From an uncultured Lachnospiraceae bacterium (GTDB lineage Bacteria; Bacillota; Clostridia; Lachnospirales; Lachnospiraceae), in the NCBI GenBank assembly GCA_910586015.1, contig CAJUGJ010000002.1, positions 124,001 through 188,000 of the forward strand: a stretch of 64,000 bases of DNA, in the 5' to 3' direction. Both the position numbers and the translations under genes were made by a program. The notes below the pieces were generated by a model, which saw only the letters and a list, made by a program, of their open reading frames with translations, searched no databases and was not told where the DNA came from. Positions 27,244 through 35,997 of this stretch are shown one piece after another; position 1 is the stretch's first letter; every line of letters begins with the position of its first letter.

Positions 27244-27972
27244 TTATCTTTTTTGCATCTTATGCGTTAAAAATTCCTTCCATATTTCTGTCGAACGATT
27301 GATTACTAATTCTTCCGGAAACTGTATTTCTTTTAATAATTCTATTGCTCTTTTATGATTTCCAACATCAGTATCTATATGTGCATCACTATTTATTATA
27401 ATATCAACTTGTTCTATTTTACAAAGATTTAAATAATGTAACATATTTTCTCTGACATTTTTTCTAAATGTATTTGGAGAAAGCGAACTATTATTTACTT
27501 CTATTAACACATGATTTTCTTTTGCAGCACGTACTATTTTTTCATAATCTAATTCAAATCTTCCATCATCAGGGTGTCCTAATATAGTGACATAAGGATT
27601 TTCGATTGCCTTTAAAACCGCATTTGTATTCTGTTCTTTTGTATGTTCTTTTGGAAAACAAGGAGGATGAATACTTGCAATACATAGATCTAGTTTTTTT
27701 AATACACTTTCTGGCAGATCGACAGAACCTTTAAAATCTAAAATATTTAATTCACTTCCAAATAATAATTCAACTCCATACCGTTTTCTTGGGATAACAC
27801 TAAGATTTTGAAAATAAAATAACTGACAAGTTCCCGGTATTGTTGGAGCATGTTCTGTAATTCCTAAAATTTTAACTCCTTGTTTGGAGGCTGCCTTTGC
27901 CATCTCAGTAATGGTACTATAAGCATGACCACTTGCTAGTGTATGGGTATGCAGATCTAAAATATCAATCAT
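27244..27972 (-). CDS. PHP-domain metal-dependent phosphatase, YcdX type
   Basis: The 242-residue product begins with the PHP metal motif DLHTHTLASGHAYSTI and continues with GITEHAPTIPG, SIHPPCF, LGHPDDGRFELDYE, EVNNSSLSP and NSDAHIDTDVGNH, the ligand set of YcdX-type hydrolases. These are phosphoesterases of largely undefined substrate. ATG at 27972 has GAGG seven bases upstream; a GTG directly before it is less likely. The next gene upstream ends about 40 bases away. Confidence 0.88.
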   Translation of the reverse strand: MIDILDLHTHTLASGHAYSTITEMAKAASKQGVKILGITEHAPTIPGTCQLFYFQNLSVIPRKRYGVELLFGSELNILDFKGSVDLPESVLKKLDLCIASIHPPCFPKEHTKEQNTNAVLKAIENPYVTILGHPDDGRFELDYEKIVRAAKENHVLIEVNNSSLSPNTFRKNVRENMLHYLNLCKIEQVDIIINSDAHIDTDVGNHKRAIELLKEIQFPEELVINRSTEIWKEFLTHKMQKR

Positions 27973-28013
27973 CACTTTCCCTCATTTCTACTCTCTTTTT
28001 ATCATTCTTTTGT

Positions 28014-28460
28014 TTACTCTATATTATCAGAATCCAACATTCGATCTAAAACTGCTTTATAAATTAAAATAATTCGTGCGTCCAAGTAGCAATACTTATT
28101 TATAATAAATTCGTGTGTCTTTACCACAAAACAAATACTTAACAAAACCAAAGCAGTTATTGTAACTGCTGGGTGCAGTCCCTGTATAATTAAATAAAGT
28201 GAAGCAAATAGATATACTAAAAATAAAAGCAGATACGTTCGATTAATTCGATAAGCATATAGTAATGTTTCTTCCAAACGTTTTTGCATTTTATTTAGCA
28301 TCTGCTCATCTCTACCTTCTAATTGTAAAACAATATCTTCAAAAACAGGTTTTGTATCAGGTTCAGGATTTTCTACATTTTTTCGAAAACAGTCCAAGTA
28401 TTTTTTATAATTTGTTTCTCCAAACTCTTGTTTTATGAGTTTTTGAAATACATTTGCCAT
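28014..28460 (-). CDS. Small two-helix membrane protein, unknown function
   Basis: I choose ATG at 28460 (MANVFQKLIKQEF), preceded by GGGAGTATCTT, giving 148 residues. A longer reading frame exists but has no ribosome binding site. The N-terminal half is soluble and charged. Two hydrophobic helices lie at about 77-95 and 98-118, followed by a short basic C-terminus. No family recognised. It is probably co-transcribed with the PHP hydrolase about 40 bases downstream. Confidence 0.6.
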   Translation of the reverse strand: MANVFQKLIKQEFGETNYKKYLDCFRKNVENPEPDTKPVFEDIVLQLEGRDEQMLNKMQKRLEETLLYAYRINRTYLLLFLVYLFASLYLIIQGLHPAVTITALVLLSICFVVKTHEFIINKYCYLDARIILIYKAVLDRMLDSDNIE

Positions 28461-28640
28461 AAGATACTCCCTTCTATATATGGTTTTTCTTGTTTTAGTA
28501 TTTGTCAAATTGAACAAGAAAACGAATGTAAAATCTTGAAAATCTTGAAATATTCACAAATTGTTCATAAGTTAGCCATAGTAATTCCATATCTATCTTT
28601 TATAATAAATTTATCAAAAATGCTTACAAGATATTTTTTC

Positions 28641-28685
28641 ATAAAACAAAGCCTGGCAGATATCCTCTCCCCCTTCTGTCAGGCT
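28641..28685 (-). terminator. Terminator after the permease gene
   Basis: AGCCTGGCAGA (28650-28660) pairs with TCTGTCAGGCT (28675-28685), with one G-U pair. On the minus strand TTTGTTTTAT follows. It closes the peptidase/propeller/binding-protein/permease cluster. Confidence 0.85.
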
Positions 28686-28695
28686 TCTCCTCTTT

Positions 28696-29376
28696 TTATC
28701 CTTCTACTTCTCCCGGAGAGAAATGTTTTGCAAGAAGACGAAACACAATTTCAATTAAGACAGTTAAAAATAAATAAAACAAAAGTGAAAAGAAAATAGA
28801 AAAAAACGGGTAACTTGTTCTTTGACCAATCCGCTCCATGACGTTAGAAAGATCATTTACTCCAATATATCCTGCGGTTACTGTCCACTGAAGTAAATGA
28901 ATTGTTAAACGTTTTATAGAAAACCATGATTCTTCTATTGCCTGTGGAAATGCAATAGAGTAAAATAAATGTCCAAGTCTTGCCGTAACTGCTTCATCTT
29001 GTCTTCTTTGAGCGTTTCGAATAGAATGGGAAATAATTTCTGCAAAATGTCCTGCTCCCCAACATCCTAATGCACCTCCAGCAATAAGAACAGAACCAGA
29101 ATGAGCTTTTTTCCATAAAACATAATAAAAAAATAGAATTAACAAAGGAACAGGTGCACTGCGCAAAAAAAAGCAAATTCCCCCTGTCAATCCAGAGAGC
29201 AGCCGTTTGCGATAACACATAAAGTAACTTAATAACCCTCCTAATAAAAAGGAAATCAGCCATGCAATTCCTGTAATAATAACTGTAACAAAAGCACTTT
29301 TTAGAATCAGATAATAGGCGTTTCCCGAAATTAGGTTGCTAGATATCGCATCCAGTAGATTTCGTATCATACTCAT
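28696..29376 (-). CDS. Polar amino-acid type ABC transporter permease
   Basis: The 226-residue membrane protein has five or so helices and the HisM-type permease core. A conserved FFLRSAPVPLLILFFYY segment precedes the ATPase-coupling loop around DEAVTARLGHLFYSIAFPQA, where EA...LG...PQA matches the EAA motif, followed by GYIGVNDL. GGAGG six bases before ATG sets the start. It lies 10 bases after the permuted substrate-binding protein. No ATPase gene is present in the cluster, so it must share one encoded elsewhere or act differently. Confidence 0.85.
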   Translation of the reverse strand: MSMIRNLLDAISSNLISGNAYYLILKSAFVTVIITGIAWLISFLLGGLLSYFMCYRKRLLSGLTGGICFFLRSAPVPLLILFFYYVLWKKAHSGSVLIAGGALGCWGAGHFAEIISHSIRNAQRRQDEAVTARLGHLFYSIAFPQAIEESWFSIKRLTIHLLQWTVTAGYIGVNDLSNVMERIGQRTSYPFFSIFFSLLFYLFLTVLIEIVFRLLAKHFSPGEVEG

Positions 29377-29386
29377 TCGTATCCTC

Positions 29387-30277
29387 CTAGTTCAGTGTAA
29401 GAAAGACATATTTTCTCATTGGATAATACCCTTCTGTTGTAATATATGACCTCTTTGTATCTATCGTTCCCGGATCTAGGGTAGACTCTCCAGAACCCCA
29501 GCAAAAAATGGCATCGACACGCCCACTCATTAGACTAGAAAATGCCGACTCATTTGAAAGAACAACAAATGTTACCTTCCTATTCATAATTTGTCCGATT
29601 TCATCCATGAAAGCAACGCAAAAACCATAGGGTCGATCTTGTGTATCCAATAGATCAAGCGGAGGTGTTGCTCCAGTGACACCAATATAAATAGTATCTT
29701 TTGCACTAAATTGTTTTTGATTTACTTTCATATCCTCAGGATAAAATGGTTCTAACTCGTTTCCCGTTGTCAAATAGGAAGCAATCAATTCATTCAACTG
29801 TCCATTTTGTTTTAATTCTAACAGTGCTTTATTTAACTCATCTCTTAATTGCTCTTTCTCTGGTTTTAATGCCAGTGCAAATAAAAATCGTTCTTCTTGT
29901 GGATCAGGTGTCTTTAATTCCCTTAAATCTTTTTGATTACGAAGTAGCCAATAAGCAGTGAGATCTGGAACCCAGATCGAAGAAACGGTTCCAGATCTCA
30001 GCGCATATAATACCTCGTCCATTGTTTGAAAAGAACGATATCCGGATAGAGAAACTCCCAATAAACTTTCAAAAAATATTTTTGCACTGGTATCAGGCAT
30101 TTTTGTCTGTAATCCTCCTAACCATCGATTGGATAATTCGGATATTGCTTCAATTTTTTGTTCTGCTGTCAGTTTTTTTGGTTCAAACCATCCAAACGCT
30201 GTTGTAAGACAGCCAAAAAGAATAAATAACAAGATAACTGTCATTTTCTTTTTTGTTGTAATGATATATCCCTTCAT
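29387..30277 (-). CDS. Substrate-binding-protein-like (SBP_bac_3 type) protein with lobes in permuted order
   Basis: The ATG at 30277 has GGAGG five bases upstream, giving 296 residues. An N-terminal hydrophobic segment ending LFILFGC could be a membrane anchor or a lipobox. Residues about 60-165 look like the C-lobe and tail of an amino-acid binding protein (FQTMDEVLYALRSGT, then LRDELNKALLELKQNGQLN). Residues about 190-296 look like the N-lobe (IYIGVTGATPPLDLLD, YGFCVAFMDEIGQIM, SSLMSGRVDAIFCWG) and stop where the first hinge strand should end. So the order is C-lobe then N-lobe, the reverse of normal. The permease gene follows 10 bases later. Whether it binds a ligand is unknown. Confidence 0.75.
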   Translation of the reverse strand: MKGYIITTKKKMTVILLFILFGCLTTAFGWFEPKKLTAEQKIEAISELSNRWLGGLQTKMPDTSAKIFFESLLGVSLSGYRSFQTMDEVLYALRSGTVSSIWVPDLTAYWLLRNQKDLRELKTPDPQEERFLFALALKPEKEQLRDELNKALLELKQNGQLNELIASYLTTGNELEPFYPEDMKVNQKQFSAKDTIYIGVTGATPPLDLLDTQDRPYGFCVAFMDEIGQIMNRKVTFVVLSNESAFSSLMSGRVDAIFCWGSGESTLDPGTIDTKRSYITTEGYYPMRKYVFLTLN

Positions 30278-30305
30278 CCTAGCCTCCATGCTAAATCTCT
30301 ATGAA

Positions 30306-32036
30306 TTACTTAATTTCCACACCGATGATTTGTTCATTTCTTGTTCCAACTACTAAACGATTCCCAAAAATGGCTGGAGTTGCCTCAATTCCAGTACCAA
30401 AATTCATCTGATCAACAACCTCTCCTGTTTGTGCATCTATTAATAGTAAATCACCATTTTGACAACCTTGAATCAAATAAGCTCCTCCATTTTCTGGATA
30501 GATTACTCCCCCTGAACTCCAAGAGTACGTATCCAGTTTTCGTTCCCAAATTACTTCTCCTGTTTTAGTATCTAATGATACCAGATATCCGCTCCCAATG
30601 GAAGGAGTTTTTGAAACAGAATATAAAATAGTTCCAGAAATAGGACCATTTCCCAATATTCCAGTGGACAAAATTCCACCTGCAAGTCCTGAAACAGTAT
30701 GTACTTCATATGGTTTTTTCCAAATGATTGCTCCTGTCATAGCATTTAATTTATAAATTGCTGCTTGTCCCATAGAATGACTTCCAATTTCAAATTTTAA
30801 AGTTGTTGCGACATAGAGATATTTATTTCCATCCTTATCGATTTCTAAAATGGGAGAGGAATTTACATCTTCTTTTACTTCCTGTGCCCATATCATTTTC
30901 ATAGTATTCAAATCAATACAAAAAATTGTTCCACCATTGTCTCCAAGAAAAATATAATTCCCCCAAACTGCACCACTACATTCACTTCCATACCTTTTAT
31001 CTTCATCATACTTTTTTTCTGTAAAAGTATAGTTTACAATTTCAGAAGGGGCAACAGTAAGAGTTTTTGATGCTTTATTATAAGTAGTATTTAATTTTAG
31101 AGTATATAAAACACCATTTTCCCCTGGATAGATTAAAGTATCTGTCGGAGTATGAAAAATGGGAGAACTATCATAAGCATGCCATATTCTTGGTGCAAAA
31201 GAATCATTTGCTCCGAATTCATATAATTTACTTCCATCAATTAAACTATAAATATAGACTCTTGGACTTATACATTCTCCATATGGTCCTGTTTGAGCAT
31301 CACCTGATCCACAGATTAACATAGGAATTCCATCTGGATGTAGCGACGCTGTACCTTTAAATGTCATTCCGACATTAATAGCATCTCTTGTGGGATTTCC
31401 AGTTTCAAAGTCCAAAAAATGGATCATTCCGTCCATTCCCGGATAAATTACTTCAATTAAATTTCTTTTCTTTTTACTTTCTTCATATAAGTTCATAATC
31501 TGTTTTGTTTCTTCATCCCACTGAACAACAATTGGCTGTCCTGTCCATCCATTTCCTGACCAATAATCTACGCCATTGCTCTTTAATACTTTTCCTGTTT
31601 TATAAGACCAATAATTTCGATTAAATTTTTTTTCTTTCAGTTCTACTGTCCCATATACTGGAGCACTTCTCATATAATTTCCACGAAAGGTAAGTAGTCC
31701 AGGTAGATTTGAAAAATTAGAAAGAATTGTATTATCAAAATAAATCGGTTCACTTCGTTCATACTTTGTACTTTCTATCCCATTGACAGAAATTTTTTCT
31801 GTAATAGAAAGTTCTGATGGTTCTGTTCCTGAAACCGCTTGAGCTATGACTAAATTTGCTCCAAACGCATTTTCTAAGGAATACTCTGTTGGAAGTCCAC
31901 CTGCGGTATTGTGCATATAATTATACAGATACTTTATGTTTCCCACTCGAACCATCAGTTTAAATAATGCTGCTGCTCCGATTAGAAAAACCAAAGCCAG
32001 TGCCAAAAGCACTAGCTTCCATCTGTGTCGTTTCAT
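30306..32036 (-). CDS. Membrane-anchored PQQ/BamB-like beta-propeller protein
   Basis: The 576-residue protein has an N-terminal membrane helix (LVLLALALVFLIGAAALF) and an extracellular domain with propeller blades. Repeat elements include GVLYTLKLN, GGTIFCIDLNTMKMIWAQE, AAIYKLNAMTGAIIWKK, GYLVSLDTKTGEVIWERK and GDLLLIDAQTGEVVDQM; the pattern xxLDxxTGxxxW is that of PQQ-type repeats. No enzyme motif is seen, so binding or scaffolding is the likely role. ATG at 32036 follows GGAGG; a TTG just before it is also possible. It lies between the M14 peptidase (gap about 30 bases) and the binding-protein gene (gap about 28 bases). Confidence 0.8.
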   Translation of the reverse strand: MKRHRWKLVLLALALVFLIGAAALFKLMVRVGNIKYLYNYMHNTAGGLPTEYSLENAFGANLVIAQAVSGTEPSELSITEKISVNGIESTKYERSEPIYFDNTILSNFSNLPGLLTFRGNYMRSAPVYGTVELKEKKFNRNYWSYKTGKVLKSNGVDYWSGNGWTGQPIVVQWDEETKQIMNLYEESKKKRNLIEVIYPGMDGMIHFLDFETGNPTRDAINVGMTFKGTASLHPDGIPMLICGSGDAQTGPYGECISPRVYIYSLIDGSKLYEFGANDSFAPRIWHAYDSSPIFHTPTDTLIYPGENGVLYTLKLNTTYNKASKTLTVAPSEIVNYTFTEKKYDEDKRYGSECSGAVWGNYIFLGDNGGTIFCIDLNTMKMIWAQEVKEDVNSSPILEIDKDGNKYLYVATTLKFEIGSHSMGQAAIYKLNAMTGAIIWKKPYEVHTVSGLAGGILSTGILGNGPISGTILYSVSKTPSIGSGYLVSLDTKTGEVIWERKLDTYSWSSGGVIYPENGGAYLIQGCQNGDLLLIDAQTGEVVDQMNFGTGIEATPAIFGNRLVVGTRNEQIIGVEIK

Positions 32037-32068
32037 CAATTATTTTTCCTCCACTATTTCTTTGTGTT

Positions 32069-33493
32069 TCAACGATATTGTTTCGCGAGTGCTGCAAGTA
32101 CCTGATAGTTTTTTTCAAAAATACTTTTAAATTCACTAGATGCAAGTGGAGCTGTTTTTGTACCAATTTCAATGGTCACAGAGGGAATTTTTTTTACCAT
32201 CACTACCCAATCTCCATATCCTGCTGCATCTTGAGGATCTGTCTGTGAATCCTTTTTTTCATATCCTGTCACTGAATGAAGTAAATTCACTAACGTTTCA
32301 CAGGACTGTTTTAACTCTCCTGTCTGTCCATAGTCCCAATATAAAACCGATCCGCTCGCATGATAGCTAATTGCAACAACGGGTTTTAACTGTTCTGTCA
32401 AAGAGATCAAAGCGGCTGTTTCTGGTTCAGAACCCGGAGAAATTCCTTTATACTTTTCTGCCGCTGGCTCAGCCACTCCTTTAAATTCATTCCACCCATA
32501 ATCAAAATTTCGATTTAGATCTACACCATTTGCATTTGCTTTAAATCGGAGTAGATAATCGGAAAATGCGGCAGTTGTAATACCATTTCCAAAATCTCTG
32601 TCATACCACTCTTTTAGTTTATTTCGTGTTAAGGTACTATTGATCCCTGTACTTCCTAATTGGCTGATTGTTACACCGTCAGGATTTACCATTGGAATAA
32701 TATGAAATGCTACTGAATTTAAAAGTTCAGAATATGTTACACCATCATAACTTTCTGTTTTTTCATTCGCCAGATAATATTCAATCTGTTTCATAACTAA
32801 TTGTGCTGTCATATATTCTCTGGCGTGTATGGAAGCTTGAATTAAAATATTTTTTGAAGAAGATGAATTTCCAAGCACAATATCATATACATTTCTTCCA
32901 TCTTTTGTTACTGTCAATTTATTAACAGTAAGTTTTCCGGGATAGGCTTTACTTAATGCCTGTAGATCTTCGCACATTTCTTCATAGGTATACTTTTGCT
33001 TTTCTACATCTACTATGGAAAGTCCGTTCATAGATCCCCCTCCCTTATTTCCTTCTTCTTTACTTTTTACTGGCTTTAAATACTGTGCAGAAGCATATAC
33101 TGTTTCTCCTTGATATAAAAGTCTATCCCATCCTTTGTCACCTGTTGCAGTTCTTGTAAATTTATCTCCAGACTGAGCTAAAATCACAACATCATAACTT
33201 GTCGCAGGACCTTTTCTTAAGTTTAGTTTGGATGCACTGATATAAACCTCATCGTCAACAGGAGTGAATGTCTGCCCATCTACCACTGAAACAGATGGTT
33301 CTGTAGTTGGTGTCGGTATTGGTGTCGATGTCACTCCATCTTCTGGTTTTGGAGCTTGTGATGCTGGAGAATCTAAAATTTGATGTTCGTATTTTGTAAT
33401 ATCTTTGTTATCCTGTTTTGGTTTGGAACATCCACTGATTGCTAGACAAAGTATCCCGCAGATCGCAATGAAATGTATCCCTCTTTTGTTCAA
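32069..33493 (-). CDS. M14 family zinc carboxypeptidase lipoprotein with SH3b domain
   Basis: The 474-residue precursor begins with a lipoprotein signal (CLAISGC as lipobox) from a TTG start preceded by a weak GGGTGG site. A Pro/Thr-rich linker and a bacterial SH3 domain (about 80-145, ASKLNLRKGPATSYD) follow, suggesting cell-wall binding. The M14 domain carries HARE (zinc His and Glu) in SIHAREYMTAQL, the arginine/asparagine pair in VDLNRNFDYGW, the second zinc His in ISYHASGSVLYW, and the catalytic Glu in VTIEIGTKTAP. M14 enzymes of this type cut C-terminal residues or peptidoglycan stem peptides. It starts a four-gene set with the propeller, binding protein and permease. Confidence 0.85.
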   Translation of the reverse strand: MNKRGIHFIAICGILCLAISGCSKPKQDNKDITKYEHQILDSPASQAPKPEDGVTSTPIPTPTTEPSVSVVDGQTFTPVDDEVYISASKLNLRKGPATSYDVVILAQSGDKFTRTATGDKGWDRLLYQGETVYASAQYLKPVKSKEEGNKGGGSMNGLSIVDVEKQKYTYEEMCEDLQALSKAYPGKLTVNKLTVTKDGRNVYDIVLGNSSSSKNILIQASIHAREYMTAQLVMKQIEYYLANEKTESYDGVTYSELLNSVAFHIIPMVNPDGVTISQLGSTGINSTLTRNKLKEWYDRDFGNGITTAAFSDYLLRFKANANGVDLNRNFDYGWNEFKGVAEPAAEKYKGISPGSEPETAALISLTEQLKPVVAISYHASGSVLYWDYGQTGELKQSCETLVNLLHSVTGYEKKDSQTDPQDAAGYGDWVVMVKKIPSVTIEIGTKTAPLASSEFKSIFEKNYQVLAALAKQYR

Positions 33494-33512
33494 CTACTGT
33501 CGCCACCCTTCC

Positions 33513-33565
33513 TAAAAAAGGGCTTCGCAAAATATACGTAATGGAATGTATTTTGCAAAAGCCCT
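33513..33565 (-). terminator. Terminator hairpin upstream of the M14 peptidase gene
   Basis: AGGGCTTCGCAAAATATAC (33519-33537) pairs with GTATTTTGCAAAAGCCCT (33548-33565) with small bulges, and TTTTTT follows on the minus strand (33518-33513). It ends the transcript of the 33597-33977 gene. The inner GCAAAATA/TATTTTGC part recurs in the 8703 hairpin. Confidence 0.8.
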
Positions 33566-33596
33566 GAATATTCCTTCTGCTAAAAACTTTTTAATT

Positions 33597-33977
33597 CTAA
33601 TTTTCTAATAAAAGAATATCATACATCCCTTCAAGAAAACTTCTCTGGATTGCAATTTCTTCTTCTATTTCATGAACATGGGACAGGGAATTTTCCTGTC
33701 CAAGCTTTAAACGTTGTAATACTTTAACCAACTCTTCTAACAGTGGCAATGCTTTCGTCATTAAATTGCTATTTTGTAGATCTTGTGTATCTACTTCTAA
33801 GCCAATAGTATCCATATGGGTAAGAACTTCGATTAACAGCTGCATACCATCTGTAATTGCTGCCAACTGCTTATCCTGCTGGTTAAACGCTTCGAATATA
33901 AGTACTTCTATTTTTGTCTGAATCGTTTCTAACTGTCCAGCTAAATCCGTCAGTTCTTTTTTTGCATTACTATCCAT
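33597..33977 (-). CDS. Small helical protein, unknown function
   Basis: This 126-residue acidic protein is predicted all-helical, with heptad-like leucines throughout (LTDLAGQLETIQTKIEVL, LLEELVKVLQRLKLGQ). It has no signal, membrane helix or cysteine motif. AGAGAGG precedes the ATG. It follows radA by about 26 bases and ends at a terminator, so it is likely the last gene of a radA transcript. No family recognised. Confidence 0.6.
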   Translation of the reverse strand: MDSNAKKELTDLAGQLETIQTKIEVLIFEAFNQQDKQLAAITDGMQLLIEVLTHMDTIGLEVDTQDLQNSNLMTKALPLLEELVKVLQRLKLGQENSLSHVHEIEEEIAIQRSFLEGMYDILLLEN

Positions 33978-34003
33978 ATGTTATACCTCTCTAATCCTTT
34001 TTT

Positions 34004-35365
34004 CTATAACAATTTAGCAAATTCCCGAACACTGCTGATTCCGAGAAGACGAATCTTTTTATCTCCTATCTTTTCCACATTTGCTTTTGGCAAAATACAA
34101 AGTTCATATCCCAATTTTTCAGCTTCTGCTACTCGTTGTTGTGCTTGACTTACTCCTCGAACCTCTCCTGTCAAGCCTACTTCACCAAAAACAAGTGTTT
34201 TATCTTTAAGAGCATGGTTTTTATAACTAGACAATAATGCTGCTACAATCGCCAAATCAAGAGCAGGTTCTCCAACTCGAATTCCACCTGCTACATTAAG
34301 ATAAGCATCACAAAATGCCATCGAAATTCCAAGACGTTTTTCTAAAACTGCCATCAAAAGATTCATTCGGTTAAAATCTGTTCCTGCTGCTGTTCTTCGT
34401 GGCATATTAAAATTTGTTTTACATACCAATGCTTGTACTTCTACAAGCATTGGTCTAGTTCCTTCTAAAACAACAGATACTACTGAACCTGGTTCATCTT
34501 GTGGACGTCCTTTTAACATATAATCAGATGGATTCACTACCTCTTTTAACCCGTCTGATTCCATTTCAAAAACACCTATTTCATTTGTTGAGCCAAAACG
34601 ATTTTTTACTGCACGTAAAATACGATAGGAAGCAGAATTTTCACCCTCAAAATAAAGAACTGTATCCACCATATGCTCTAACAGACGTGGTCCTGCAACC
34701 ATTCCTTCTTTTGTAACATGTCCAATAATAAAAACAGTAACTCCAAGCCCTTTCGCAATTCGCAGTAAACCAGAAGTACACTCTTTTACCTGACTTACAC
34801 TTCCCGGAGAAGCAGCAACATCTTCTTTATACATTGTTTGAATGGAATCGATCATAAGTACATCTGGATGAATTTGTTCTGTCTGACTTTCTATTGTATC
34901 TAAGTTTGTTTCTGATAAAAGCATAATATCGCCTTCAAATGTTCCAAGTCGATCTGCACGCATTTTAATCTGACGTAAAGACTCTTCTCCTGAAACATAA
35001 AGAATCTGCTTTTTCATTGCAGAGAGTTTTTTGCCTACCTGAAGCATTAATGTCGACTTCCCAATTCCAGGATCTCCACCAATTAAAACAAGTGAGCCCT
35101 TTACAATTCCTCCACCTAACACTCTATCAAACTCCGCAATTTCTGTTTTTGTACGAAGCTCTTCTTCTGTTTCCACTTCCGAAAGCTTCTTTGGTTTCAT
35201 CATCTGTATACGATCTTGCCCTATCGTCAAACCGATGGTATTCTTTTTTGCTGCGGGTTCTTCTACAAAACTATTCCACTCTTTACAACCCGGGCATTGT
35301 CCTAACCACTTTGAAGATTCGTATCCGCATGATTTACAAAAAAACACGGTCTTATTTTTTGCCAT
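34004..35365 (-). CDS. radA: DNA repair protein RadA
   Basis: RadA is a RecA-related helicase that drives branch migration in recombination. From the ATG at 35365 (MAKNKTVFFCKSCGYES) the product is 453 residues; an upstream TTG is less likely. It has the four-cysteine zinc finger CKSCG...CPGC, Walker A GGDPGIGKST, the RadA-specific VKNRFGSTNEIG, and a C-terminal Lon-like domain (PALDLAIVAALLSSY). Length and motif order are normal. It lies about 60 bases downstream of the conserved small gene at 35428. Confidence 0.96.
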   Translation of the reverse strand: MAKNKTVFFCKSCGYESSKWLGQCPGCKEWNSFVEEPAAKKNTIGLTIGQDRIQMMKPKKLSEVETEEELRTKTEIAEFDRVLGGGIVKGSLVLIGGDPGIGKSTLMLQVGKKLSAMKKQILYVSGEESLRQIKMRADRLGTFEGDIMLLSETNLDTIESQTEQIHPDVLMIDSIQTMYKEDVAASPGSVSQVKECTSGLLRIAKGLGVTVFIIGHVTKEGMVAGPRLLEHMVDTVLYFEGENSASYRILRAVKNRFGSTNEIGVFEMESDGLKEVVNPSDYMLKGRPQDEPGSVVSVVLEGTRPMLVEVQALVCKTNFNMPRRTAAGTDFNRMNLLMAVLEKRLGISMAFCDAYLNVAGGIRVGEPALDLAIVAALLSSYKNHALKDKTLVFGEVGLTGEVRGVSQAQQRVAEAEKLGYELCILPKANVEKIGDKKIRLLGISSVREFAKLL

Positions 35366-35427
35366 TTCCTGTATTCTTCCTCCTGCCAACGAAATCTTCT
35401 TTTAGTACATAGTAGTAATTTTTAAAT

Positions 35428-35841
35428 TTAACATTTTACAACACGCACATTTGAAACACACTGAGGTTCTAATTCAACGGAAAACACTAGCTTTCCACCT
35501 AAGTTAGTCTTCATCTTTCCCACATTTGTATCATCAAGAAAAATCTTATACTCCTTTTCTGGTTCCAATTCTAGTGTAATCTGTGCATCTTCCTCTCCTT
35601 GTACAGAAAACCGAACTTCTTTATCTGTAATAAACAATCCATTAACACTAGTTCCCGGAACAGATTCATAGACAAATATACCATTCTTTTCTAATTTTGT
35701 AATCTCTTTAAATGTCTTTACTTTATATAAATCACCATTATGCTCAAAATCTGATACTTTCGTCTTTTGTTCAAGTGTATAATCCCCAAAGCTAATCGTC
35801 CCATCTGCTTCTTTTCTGATGATTGCTTCAAATAATGCCAT
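35428..35841 (-). CDS. Conserved 137-residue protein of unknown function
   Basis: The product (MALFEAIIRKEADGTISFGD) is a soluble, mostly beta-strand protein without signal peptide. Close relatives in Lachnospiraceae are, as I recall, often labelled 'endosialidase', but nothing visible supports an enzymatic role and the size is far too small. The repeated pattern of short strands (FVYESVPGTSVNGL, LELEPEKEYKIFLDD, LGGKLVFSVELE) suggests a compact beta fold. GGAGG is nine bases before the ATG. It precedes radA by about 60 bases. Confidence 0.65.
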   Translation of the reverse strand: MALFEAIIRKEADGTISFGDYTLEQKTKVSDFEHNGDLYKVKTFKEITKLEKNGIFVYESVPGTSVNGLFITDKEVRFSVQGEEDAQITLELEPEKEYKIFLDDTNVGKMKTNLGGKLVFSVELEPQCVSNVRVVKC

Positions 35842-35997
35842 GTCTATTATCCTCCTGTACTTGGCTAATTAATTTCACATTTACTAATAAAACATTCTTA
35901 CTGCTTTATTATATACTATCACAGACAAAAATTCTAGTAAATATTCAATGTTTTTTCTTTTTTATATGAAACACGACAAAGTATTATTTTATATTCC

